Shown one piece after another: positions 12,901 through 25,548 of a DNA stretch of 51,073 nucleotides (the stretch's first letter is position 1; each line of letters opens with the position of its first letter). The notes beneath the pieces were generated by a model that was not told where the DNA came from, searched no databases, and saw only the letters and a program-made list of their open reading frames with translations. The translations under genes were made by a program, and so were the position numbers. Source of the DNA: Lingula anatina. Its lineage: Eukaryota; Brachiopoda; Lingulata; Lingulida; Lingulidae. Where the stretch lies: positions 1 through 51,073 of the forward strand of contig NW_019773655.1 of NCBI RefSeq assembly GCF_001039355.2. The letters run 5' to 3'.

Positions 12901-15900
12901 GTACTCCAGTAGTCAACAATATAGACAAACAACCACCACCCCCAGGGGAACAGAAGGGAGAGCACAAGTCCAGACCAGAAACTAAACAGGGTCCTCCCCT
13001 GTCGGGGATTAGTTTACCCGCAGAAATGGTCAAAACTGACTCCAGTGCATCACAAGGTCTTCAAGGTCTCAGTTTACCCGCAGAAATGGTGCGAACGACG
13101 ACGACGACGGTGGCAGATCAGCCTACAAAAGGGCTGTCTGGCCTCCAACTTCCTGCAGAAATGATGCGGTCGTCAGAATCGCCTAAAGAAGTCGCAAATG
13201 TGGAGCCCGAGGAAAAAGGAGACTCTGTAAAAAGCAATGCAAAAGCGGATGATAAAGGTGACCCAGCCTCGGTGAGGCAGGTGGAAATTGAGGTGGTTGA
13301 GAAAGACAATGAAAATAATGTGGCGGAGGAAAACCAGAAAAATAGTGCCAAAACATTGGAGAGTCAACAGAAAGGGGATCAGGCTCCACCCACTCCAGAG
13401 CTCAAATATGAATATAAAGAAGGTAGGCAGTATATATGGGGTTCAGTGCAGACATTTACAGAATTTTTTTATAGAATTTTTGGCACTTGTGGGAATGGCA
13501 ATATACTCTGGAGGACTGACAACTTGAATCACCTTTGAGACAAACCTTAAAAGAGGAAATGAATTTGATGCACATTATTTGAGCATCAATTATAGAAATT
13601 TGCTTGCAGTATTCAAAGTGATGTGATTGATTATATTGTGCAAAGCTGTCTTGCCAGTATTTCTAAGAAAAAATGAGCATTCATTCATTAAAAAAGGAAG
13701 TTTGTATTATATCTCAATGTATCATCCAGTGTCTGAAGAATTACGATTAATCTGGAAAATACAAGATATTGAAAGCAAGGCGTTTGGAATGAAGTAATTT
13801 AATATTACAGCTTAATATTGAAATAGTTTTACATCCAATGTTTCTCTGACTTATATACTAAGGCATTTAGAATTTGTGAATTATTATTATTGTCAGTTAC
13901 TTAACACACTCTCAAAAAATAATTGTGGAGATGAGTTCCTCTATATAGTGATGAGGATTGAAGATTGGCTTGTCTTGTATTTTCAGACCAGTGGAGCCCT
14001 CTGAACCCAGAAGGGAAGAAGGAATACGACAGGGAGTTTTTGCTGCAGATGCAGTTTTCTAGTGACTCCCTGACAAAGCCAGAAGGCCTACCAAAACTCC
14101 CTGATGTGATATTAGAACGGGTAAGTTTAGGCCACATTCAGAACTGTGGACTAACTAGTCCATTGGTCAGATATGAAAAGCTTGATGTCTAATCTGCTAC
14201 TAGACACTGAATAGAAGTATTCAAGTAGGTCGGCCATATTTGACCCTTGGACTAGTCAGTCCACTTTTCTGAGAGCAGCCCTAAGATACTCAGTACACAA
14301 GTGAAATTTTTTTTAATAATTGTAGCATTTCCAGTTTTGAATTTTGGGACAATGGGTAATCTTATCATTAAATTTCATACAAAAGAGTAACATGACTTAC
14401 CAGTTATTTTTATCTTGAAGTTTCTAAAAATTGAACAAATTGGGTTCACCAAAAAATCCCAAGATCATCTTAGATGTGAAGCTAACAAAAGCGTGTCAGG
14501 GATTTTCATTTACAGTTTTATTTCTGTCACATATTTATAGTCTGAATCCTCTTCAATAAGTCATCTTGTATTTCACCAAGATATTGACGTCATAACTGAT
14601 TGTATAAGCACTTTTTTACATAAAGAAGATCTTGGATTTTGAGGAAGTCCTTCCAATGTAACATGATACAAGTGCATTATAATGCTAATCCAATATTAAT
14701 ATCTGTGACCTTTCTACTGAAGCCACGCCATTGGAATGACTCTTTGTGTGTATATATATATACATATATATATATATGTGATGTGAATTGTGTGTGATGT
14801 ATTTCTAGCCTAACAGTTGCTCAATGAAAGGAAATTGCGCTGTGTGTGTGTATGGTGTGAATTGTTCGTAATGTATATCCAGCCACACAGTTGCCTAGTG
14901 AAGAGAAGTTGCACTCTGTGTGTGTTTGTGTGTGTGTGTGCCGTGCGCGCATGAATAGTGTGAATTGTGAGTAACCTGTGTGTTACGTTGTATTTTCAGC
15001 CTCACAGTCGCCCAATGAAGGGAAACTTGTACTCCGGTGCTCACAGTGGAGGGGTGGACTTCACCCCTGGGTTCGTCAAGTCTGCCGTCTCTCCCAGGGG
15101 TCCTGGCGGGGTGAGTTGGTCTAGAAATTTACCCTGGATATTCAGGGTGCTTTTTTTTTTCTCTCGTTTTTGCTTCTTGAGATGGGGTTTGATTATAAGA
15201 TTTGTAGCCTCTAATGGAAGCTGATGATGAGAAAAAGTTATCCCTGTCAGAACAACAGGTGTTGAAACATGAATTCCTCGTTTATGAAGCTTCTTAAAAA
15301 ATAAGCATGTTAGCTGCTTTCTTGCAACCTCATTACCCAGTGTAGAGAGATGGCTTTTGAGTGAATTAGAATCTTTTTGCTTAACTTTGGGGAATACTGT
15401 TGATTGTTGAAAGTTTCCCTTAATGATCTTAGTTCATGATTTAGTCTACACGATGTGTGTTTTGTCAACTACATGTTGGTAAGTCCACAGTATCTCATTT
15501 AAAAGGAAAACTAAATGAATAATAGTTCTGACTCTTTCTGAAATGGTGGGAACAGAATTGTTAAAATGTCTTGCAGAGACATAAAAAAATACTACTTGGA
15601 GGGTGGAGGTCACTTATACAATTCACATCTGCATTTCTTATTTCCCTGCGTTTTCTTTGTAGCCAATGGGTGGAGGTGGTGGGAGTGGCGGCCGTCGTAG
15701 CCAGCAGAAGCCGCAAAAGGAGATTAAGATAATCCGCAGTGTGCAGATCAGTCAAGAGGCTCAGCTCAAACCCACCGAGAATGCTTGGAAACCTGCCAAA
15801 AAGGATAATAACAAAGAGAAAGATGAGGAGGCCAAGACGGAGGTTAGTAATTTTTTTTTTTTTTTTTTTTCATAGGACAGGGAGGGAAAAATAGGAAAAG

Positions 15901-17736
15901 CTAAAGATAAGTTGGTTAACCAAAAATAGTTTAAGAACAAATAATGGTGTGTTAAATGGATTGTATCTTCTCCGCTCTGTGACTTTCAAAGTGTGTTCTC
16001 ATTGTATTGTAGAGATACCTTACTCAATGAGAAATTTGAAGCTGATGATGAGAAAAAGTTATCCCTGTCAGAACAACAGGTGTTGAAACATGAATTCCTC
16101 GTTTATGAAGCTTCGTGTAATAAAATGTTAGGATGTTGATTTGAATGTCACCCATTTAGAATCTTCTCTCCTCAATTGCTGTATCACACTTTTAACAGCC
16201 ATGCAAAACGTTGGGTCTCCAATACTTATCATAAAATTATTCTTTGCAGGACTTACTGAGGCGTGTACGAGGTATTCTTAACAAGTTAACGCCCCAGAAG
16301 TTTGCTGTGTTGATGGAGCAGATCCTGCAGCTCCCCATTGACTCTGAACCCAAACTCAAGGGTCTCATTGACCTAATATATGAAAAGGTAAGATATTTAA
16401 ACCCTAAACTATTTCTCTTCTTCAGGAGGATATTTTTTAAGACTAAATAGAGGATCTAATTGTTTGTAAAAATTTTGATCAGAGCCCAAATATCACCATG
16501 TTTTCATGGCATATGATATGATATGGAGGAACTAAAGATAGCAGGTGTTCTGATTTTAATTTTGGTATATTTCAGGCTGTGGATGAGCCCAACTTCAGCG
16601 TTGCCTATGCAAACATGTGTAAACATTTGGCCAGGGTGAGTATAAAGAGTGCATGAAAAATAAGAGAGAAAAAAGGGACAATGTGTGTGTGTGCGTTTGT
16701 CTGTGTGCATAGTGTGTATGCATGACAAAGAGAGAGAGAAGAAAATGAGACAGCATTTGTGTGTGTGTGTGTGTGAGTATGTTGACTGTTTTCTTAAAGA
16801 ATTCTAACTGTCACTGGTTTTGGTCATATTTCTTATATCTTATAGAAGTAAGGGAAAAAATTTTATTTCATTTGTAGAAATGTATTGAAGCTGATGATGA
16901 GAAAAAGTTATCCCTGTCAGAACAACAGGTGTTGAAACGTGAATTCCTCGTTTATGAAGCTTCTTATGATCAAATTTCCATTCTTTGTTCCCACATAATT
17001 AAAGATCATTTTGAATTATTTCATTTAAGATAGAGTTACTGAAAATTGGTATAGATTTTCTTGGAATCGAGAGCCAAGTTACTAGAAAAAGTGGTATAGA
17101 ATTTCTTGGAATTGAGGGTTTTATAACCTCTCCGTGTACTTTCAGCTCAAGGTGCCAGACGAGGCAGGTACAGGAAGAGAGGTGAACTTTAGGAAATTAT
17201 TGCTCAACAAGTGCCAGAGAGAATTCGAGCAGAATAATGAAGATGAGACGGAGAATGAGACAGAGAAGCAAAAGAAGCTTAAAGAACTCGAAGAGGCTGA
17301 TACGGTAAAAGACATCTCAAAATATTAATTTTCTTTTGAATTAACCTCTTAGAGGAGTTATTGGTGAAAATACTCCTTTAAAACTGATTAAGATTGATCT
17401 TTTTCATCTATTCAAGAAACTATATTCAGGCAAATTAACTTCATTGGATTTTAATACAATTAAGATAGTAAAATCTGTATTTTCATTCTTTAAAAACGTC
17501 ATTTGACTTTTTCAGGAGGAGAAGTAAAATCTGTATTTTCATTCTTTAAAAACATGTCATTTGACTTTTTCAGGAGGAGAAGAAAAAACTAATCCAGATG
17601 CAGATAGATGAAAAAGAGATGAAGGCTAGGAGGCGGTCCCTGGGAAATATTAAGTAGGTTATCAATAAAATTTGCACCCTGGTAGTTCTTGATGAAAAGG
17701 TCTAGTGCCGTTCACCAGTGCCCCCCCACTCACTCA

Positions 17737-17778
<42 letters not shown>

Positions 17779-20700
17779 ATGTATGAAGGAGTGGCTATAT
17801 ATGTATCATCGTCTTCAGCTTTTGATGACATATATTGCATGAGCCCTGTTGGCAGATACATACAGAATAAAAATTGTATAAATAATTCATAGACTTATAA
17901 TGGATTGTAATGTTAAAAATCCATAGAGAAAAAGATGACTGTTCACTCAACCTTTGCCATCATTTTGTTTCAGATTTATCGGTGAATTATTCAAGCTAGA
18001 GATGCTCACAGAGGCAATTATGCACAACTGTCTATTTAAGCTGCTGAAGGCGGGTGATGAGGAGTCTATAGAATGTTTATGTAGACTAATGAGTACCGTA
18101 GGCAAACTAATAGATCACCCCAAGGCAAAGGTGAGGCTGGTGGGAGTTGTCTCTGCAGATTTCATTGACTATTTAACCCTCTTTTGGAGGATATCCAGCT
18201 CAAAAAGACTTATTTTTCTAGGAAGTTGTAGAATTTTGTGTTGTAACAGTAAAGTGTTAAACATTGGTAGAATTTATGGGGTTCTTTATCAGTTATATGT
18301 CTCTGCTGTTTTGGGTGAGATTTGGATGAAGAGAATTTCAGATTTTGGAAGGTTGCAGCATTTTTGTGGTTAAGTTTTAAAAAATTGTTGAATGTATTTG
18401 GGGAGAGAGTTTTTCGTAATCAGCTTTCTCCTCTTTAATCTTTGTTACAGTGTGTAAGGCTATCAATAAATTTATATTTTGTCAAAATCAGCAGTTCAAA
18501 ACCGAAAAGATTAAAGAATTAGGAGACAAAATAAATGAATGATTTAAAAAGTATGGACGTTGAAACAGCAAATTACTAAATTTTATCTCTTATCCCTGAT
18601 TACAGCCCAAAGTTGACCAGTATTTCAACCGTATGAACCAAATAGTCCAGCAGAGGAAAACTTCCTCCAGGGTGCGCTTCATGCTCCAAGATGTGATAGA
18701 TCTGAGGCAGGTCAGTGGGCAAAAGTTACTGATAACCTTCAGTCAGAACTTGGTTGATTTTGTATATTTTTCTTTAAATATCTCTGTTCAGTTGCTTGTG
18801 TCTGTAAAGGTAATGGAAAAGTGATTGGTTTTACTATTGTGTTTTCTTAAATTGTTCAAATGCACACTCAGTGGTTGTAAGATATCAAGTCAACCATGCA
18901 CTTCAAATTTGCTTTATTAGTATCATAACCGTAATGATTGAGTGTAATTACATGGCAGTAAGAAATGTGAAATAGGTTAAAAGTCAGTTAACCCATTTCA
19001 AAGGAGACCAAGTATTTTTAGCCGTGAGACAAGATGTATGGTCTGTGCAACACAGTGCCTTGGTCACCTGACTGGCTTGTCCATACTTGAGTAATTTGTC
19101 TGGAACCCACATTGCCAATAGAAACATCCAAACACAATAAACAATGAAAATCAGTGTAGAAGAAAAACCAATTTAGTACAGGAAATTGAGTTTTACATAG
19201 GAAAATGATACTTAAAAGGAGGACAAAAATGTGGTACATGGTACATATACTATTATGCAAGTGAAAAAGTATATATCAGCATATATATTTATATATAGAA
19301 GAAGGTGTGTGAGTGTGGGAGAAAATGTAGATTACTACATGTATCTTATGAATGTCAATAAATAAAAAGTTTTCCTCTCACACTCTTCCAGAGCAACTGG
19401 GTTCCAAGGAGAGACGAGACCAACCCCAAGACCATCGACCAGATTCACAAAGAGGCTGAGAAAGAGGCCGCAGAGAAGGCCCTATTACGGGACCTGGCGC
19501 CTCAGCAGCACCAGATGGGTCAACAGGGTCGCCCGCGCGGTCGTGAGAGGGGCGACAGAGGAGGTCAGTGCACGGGTTCTGTTTAGACTGGACTATTATG
19601 GACTGATACCTCATTGTCCTAACTTGCATGGATCAGCAGCCAGGTTGAAATTAGAATTGTTGGGTGATATTTTTTCTCCTTGGGCACATTTGGTTAACAG
19701 TGTCACAAAACATGTAAAATTAATGAGTTTGTATTTGGAGTGTTGCTGATGTGTATTGTTGTTGTTTCTGCCCCCCCCATTTTGAAGATGTCGGAATGAA
19801 ATTTTCCAGGGAAAGGAACAAAATTGAAAAAATTGAATCTTTTTTTATTATGCAAGTTCTGAATCAAACATGTTTCACATTTAAGTGAAAGCCTTATGTG
19901 AACAAATCAACAGAGAAGTGCAATTTCTTTTTGATCCAGATCTGATGCCCTACTTGCATTAATCACCAACAAGATAAAATTTTATAAAATATTATCTTTT
20001 CCATGGCAAAGTCCTCACGTCATGTATACTTCCCATAGATGTAAATCTTGTTAAGTCTCATTTGACAATAAGCTTCACATAGCTTGATAAATTTGTATGT
20101 TTGTATTTGGAGTTTTGCTGACATGTATAGTTGTGTTTCCAGGCAACCAGCCCCAGCGTCAGGACGAGAGCGGCTGGAGTACAGTGGGCAGTGCTAAGGC
20201 CAGCAGGATTGACCCATCCAAGATGAAGATCTCTAAGGTACTCACGCATCGGCAGGCACACGCATGCAAGCGCATACCCATGTTTTCTCTCATACACATG
20301 CAAGCAGACTGCATGGTCTGTAGAAAAAGGCCCATCCAAAATTAAGGTTTCTGGACTGTTAAGGATTTACCTGGAACTGCTTGGGACAAAAATTTTGTGT
20401 CTGAAAGTCAAGACCAATTTTAAGGCTTATTCTGATTTTTGACCCCTCACACCCTCAGTTTTGGCTTTCAGCAAGTCACCATGGGTTATAACTTGGGTGT
20501 TATCACTCTTCAAACTTGCGTACATTATCACCCAATGAGGTCTGTACCACGGATATACTGTGATCTTCACACAGTTGTCACATATGGTCCCCATACACAC
20601 ACAGTGCTGAAATGATTTACGAGTCCTGTTTTACAGATAATAATAATAATAATAATAACAATAAGTTGGAGAGAAGGAATGAAGCACTAGGGGAAGTATT

Positions 20701-23700
20701 CTCATATATCTCAGTATGCCAGTGTTGACAAATCCCCGTTGATATCAGAGGACCTAAAAAAAAAATGCCTTGGTTGTTTTATGAAAACAGTTGGACAATT
20801 ATATGTTTAAATAGAAGTCTTTTTAAAAAGAAGACCTTATATGTGTATAACATGATAAAATGATCAATCTCTATAGAAGTTCACTGTAAAACTTCTTTAT
20901 TCGCAATGTACAACTTTTAAATCGCATTTTCCAGCAACCAGTAGATGACAATATCCAGTTAGGTCCGGGTGGACGGCCCGGGTTCGGCAGCTGGGGAAGG
21001 GGAAGCAGCGGAGGTGGCGCGGGGGCCAAGGCATCCCAGGAGAACGAGCGTCCTTCCACCCCGAGCAACAGATACGCCGCTCTCTCCGGGTCCACGGATG
21101 GTCTGGATCAAAGAGGGTTGGGAAGAGGTGCCGCTCGAGGTCTGGCGGCGCGTGACGCCAAGGGACGCGGGCAGATGATGCGGCCTGGTCGTCACATGGG
21201 GAGAATGTCACGGGAAGAAGAGAAAGAAAGTAGAGAGGGTGCTCTCAATGCTGCTAGGTAAGAAGTCCTGCTGTGCTGAAGTAATCAGAGTGAAATATTT
21301 ATTCACCTATTAGATATTTTTTGGAGAAATGAAAGAATCAGAATTGACAATCGATCTTTTTATTTTTGCAAATCTCAGAAAAAATTGTTTCACATAAGTG
21401 TTAGGGTCTTACTTGAACAAACCAACAGATGATTTTTCCAAAAAAAAAAAAAAAAACTGTAACGCACGTCTCCTGGGTTATTGTTGCAGACATCTTGCCA
21501 GACCAGCCTCCAGGGACAGCAGCTTGGAGGGCAGTAGTCGCGGCAACAGCCGAGAAAACAGCAAAACCAGGATGACGGAGTCCCGTCCTTCACCTGTAGA
21601 GAAAGCCCCGTCACCACTAGCCCAGGAGTTATCCAAGGCTGACATGGAGAGGAAAACAAAAGCCATAATTGATGAATTCCTGCATCTACAGGACATAAAA
21701 GTAAGGGGGAGGAGAGCAGAATGGGGTTGGGGAGGGATGGGGAATGAAATATGAATAGTGGTTGATCTTGTTGAAAGTGACTGGTATTTTCACAAGATAT
21801 TTAAGGGCGCATTCCCATAGATTTTAGATTGATCTATCCCCATGGGGAGTCTCACTAGATTACTGTCAGATAATCCGGCTTAAATGCCCATCCTGCCTAG
21901 TACAAGCTGTAAGGGGGTAATTTACTTTCGTGCCCGCTCGGCTGACAGCTATTTAGCGTGAACCCCCAGGGAGTTAGGTCGATCTAGTTGGATCGATTTT
22001 ATCTCTGGGAATGGGTCTTAGTAGACCTCAGTAAGAGTGTTGTGTAATTGAGAAAAAATGTTGAGTATGAAGTTTGTTTACATATTAAAGTGAAACCCAA
22101 GGAAAAAAGTCATTGTTAAGTAAAATATAAAAAAAACAAGGGGGAAAAATTATCGAAAGTTTGTTTGCAATAATCAATTCTATGTACAGAAAATGAATGG
22201 CTAATACAATGATTTCTTCTCCCCATGCCAGGAGGCCATATTATGTGTGTCAGAACTGAACTCACCAGGAATGATGCATCATTTTGTTTCCACCGCCCTG
22301 AATCACGTGCTAGAACGATCAGTGCAGGCGCGGCGGCACACGGGCCACTTACTGCACGACTTAGTCAAGCAAAAGTACCTCACCGTAGATGCTTATCTTA
22401 AAGGGTAAGTCTTGCCTCTTTCTATTTTTATCTCTCGCTTGCTCTAGAAAAAAAAATACAAGTTGAAAGGAAACAATAAATAGAAGAAATGGATTTAAAA
22501 AGGATGTTTGCTCAGTTGGATGACTTACAATCTCATTCAACTAAATTTTGTAAATTAATTTTTCTTCTATTCTTCACAATGAAGTTTGAAAGTTGAAAAA
22601 TNNNNNNNNNNNNNNNNNNNNNNNNNNNNNNNNNNNNNNNNNNNNNNNNNNNNNNNNNNNNNNNNNNNNNNNNNNNNNNNNNNNNNNNNNNNNNNNNNNN
22701 NNNNNNNNNNNNNNNNNNNNNNNNNNNNNNNNNNNNNNNNNNNNNNNNNNNNNNNNNNNNNNNNNNNNNNNNNNNNNNNNNNNNNNNNNNNNNNNNNNNN
22801 NNNNNNNNNNNNNNNNNNNNNNNNNNNNNNNNNNNNNNNNNNNNNNNNNNNNNNNNNNNNNNNNNNNNNNNNNNNNNNNNNNNNNNNNNNNNNNNNNNNN
22901 NNNNNNNNNNNNNNNNNNNNNNNNNNNNNNNNNNNNNNNNNNNNNNNNNNNNNNNNNNNNNNNNNNNNNNNNNNNNNNNNNNNNNNNNNNNNNNNNNNNN
23001 NNNNNNNNNNNNNNNNNNNNNNNNNNNNNNNNNNNNNNNNNNNNNNNNNNNNNNNNNNNNNNNNNNNNNNNNNNNNNNNNNNNNNNNNNNNNNGCACGTC
23101 TCCTGGGTTATTGTTGCAGACATCTTGCCAGACCAGCCTCCAGGGACAGCAGCTTGGAGGGCAGTAGTCGCGGCAACAGCCGAGAAAACAGCAAAACCAG
23201 GATGACGGAGTCCCGTCCTTCACCTGTAGAGAAAGCCCCGTCACCACTAGCCCAGGAGTTATCCAAGGCTGACATGGAGAGGAAAACAAAAGCCATAATT
23301 GATGAATTCCTGCATCTACAGGACATAAAAGTAAGGGGGAGGAGAGCAGAATGGGGTTGGGGAGGGATGGGGAATGAAATATGAATAGTGGTTGATCTTG
23401 TTGAAAGTGACTGGTATTTTCACAAGATATTTAAGGGCGCATTCCCATAGATTTTAGATTGATCTATCCCCATGGGGAGTCTCACTAGATTACTGTCAGA
23501 TAATCCGGCTTAAATGCCCATCCTGCCTAGTACAAGCTGTAAGGGGGTAATTTACTTTCGTGCCCGCTCGGCTGACAGCTATTTAGCGTGAACCCCCAGG
23601 GAGTTAGGTCGATCTAGTTGGATCGATTTTATCTCTGGGAATGGGTCTTAGTAGACCTCAGTAAGAGTGTTGTGTAATTGAGAAAAAATGTTGAGTATGA

Positions 23701-25517
23701 AGTTTGTTTACATATTAAAGTGAAACCCAAGGAAAAAAGTCATTGTTAAGTAAAATATAAAAAAAACAAGGGGGAAAAATTATCGAAAGTTTGTTTGCAA
23801 TAATCAATTCTATGTACAGAAAATGAATGGCTAATACAATGATTTCTTCTCCCCATGCCAGGAGGCCATATTATGTGTGTCAGAACTGAACTCACCAGGA
23901 ATGATGCATCATTTTGTTTCCACCGCCCTGAATCACGTGCTAGAACGATCAGTGCAGGCGCGGCGGCACACGGGCCACTTACTGCACGACTTAGTCAAGC
24001 AAAAGTACCTCACCGTAGATGCTTATCTTAAAGGGTAAGTCTTGCCTCTTTCTATTTTTATCTCTCGCTTGCTCTAGAAAAAAAAATACAAGTTGAAAGG
24101 AAACAATAAATAGAAGAAATGGATTTAAAAAGGATGTTTGCTCAGTTGGATGACTTACAATCTCATTCAACTAAATTTTGTAAATTAATTTTTCTTCTAT
24201 TCTTCACAATGAAGTTTGAAAGTTGAAAAATATGTTAGAAAAATAAACTTTTTCTTTATTGAGAAAAGAATATTTTCTATTGCTCTGTCAGGCTCAAAGA
24301 AATCCTAGAATTTGCTGAGGACATGGAGATTGATATTCCAAAGATCTGGGACTACCTTGGGGAGCTTATAGGGCCCATGGTACAAGATGGCAGCATACCC
24401 CTCAGCTTCCTACGTGACGCCTGCGAACTTCTCGTTGTGAGCAACAAGGCCGGCACGCTGATTGCTGCCGTGCTCCACGACGCGAGTCATAGATTGGTGA
24501 GTTCGGATACTCAGGTATACTAGGACGGGGTTTGTGATTTCTCTCTATGTTCTGGCTGCAAATGCCCCTCGCTGCACTAAGATGCTTCGCCTGCTGAAGC
24601 TGGGGAGGTAGCATAGGGACGAACTGTTGTCCAATCCCAGTTTTAATAAAAAGCAAAAAATTTCACTGGAAATGCCTGCTCCCCACCCTTAAAATTAAAA
24701 TTGGTGAACTTTTCAAACATGGTCTGATAAATTTGGTTTTTGACAAATAGTGTTTTGAAGGACTATTTCAAGATAATCCTCACTATTGTTCTGATAAATT
24801 GGTCTTGTCTTGGTTGCTCATGCTGACCCCTATAACTGTGCTGCCTCCTTTGTCTAGCAACGTATGTATTACTTTTGTATATTTATTTAGTATTTTGTAG
24901 TGATTGTAGTCTTATGAAGCTTGATGAAAAAATGACGTAGGCCATTTGATGTTGATTTGAATATAAGATGAAAATCTGTTTTGCATGGTTTTGATATTGA
25001 TGGTAAACTTGTGGATATCTGTATTGGATGGAGTCGATGTAAAAAGTCAAAAAATGTGTTCTGCACGTTTTGTGTTTGGATTTATCTGTGGATTTTACCT
25101 TTGAACTTTTACTGATAGATGTAAAAGGTAATATCCTCCCCCCAAAAACTTTTTAAAGATTGTTCTATGACCTTTTCTAAATAAAAATGTATTTAAAAAA
25201 TGTAGATATGTGGAATATGATGCATGTCAAGAAGCATGTTTTGGCGAAAAACTGATGTTGCTGTCTTGAAAACGAATGATTTATGAGTAATTACCACATA
25301 TTGAAGTAACTGCACTCAGTGCATGATATGTTTGTTTTATAAAGAAAGAAAATTTGTGTCAGCTTTTTGTGTTAAAATATTAGTGTAAAATATGGTGCAT
25401 GTGGATTTTTGTAAGTTTGTTTTAGCTGAGACAGTAAGATTGATGTATGTTACATTTTGAAATTTCTAACTTAGTAAAACTATATTTTATCTTTATTTTT
25501 TTATTTATTTATTTTTT

Positions 25518-25548
<31 letters not shown>

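Noticed and set aside
15217-15293. 77-bp repeat as a mutually exclusive coding exon of eIF4G
   Set aside because: It is open in frame, but no consistent AG upstream and GT downstream are shared by the three copies.
22533-23384. Long open frames on both strands across the N gap (up to 263 codons)
   Set aside because: They consist mostly of N translated as X. Only the ends belong to eIF4G exon S or its antisense.
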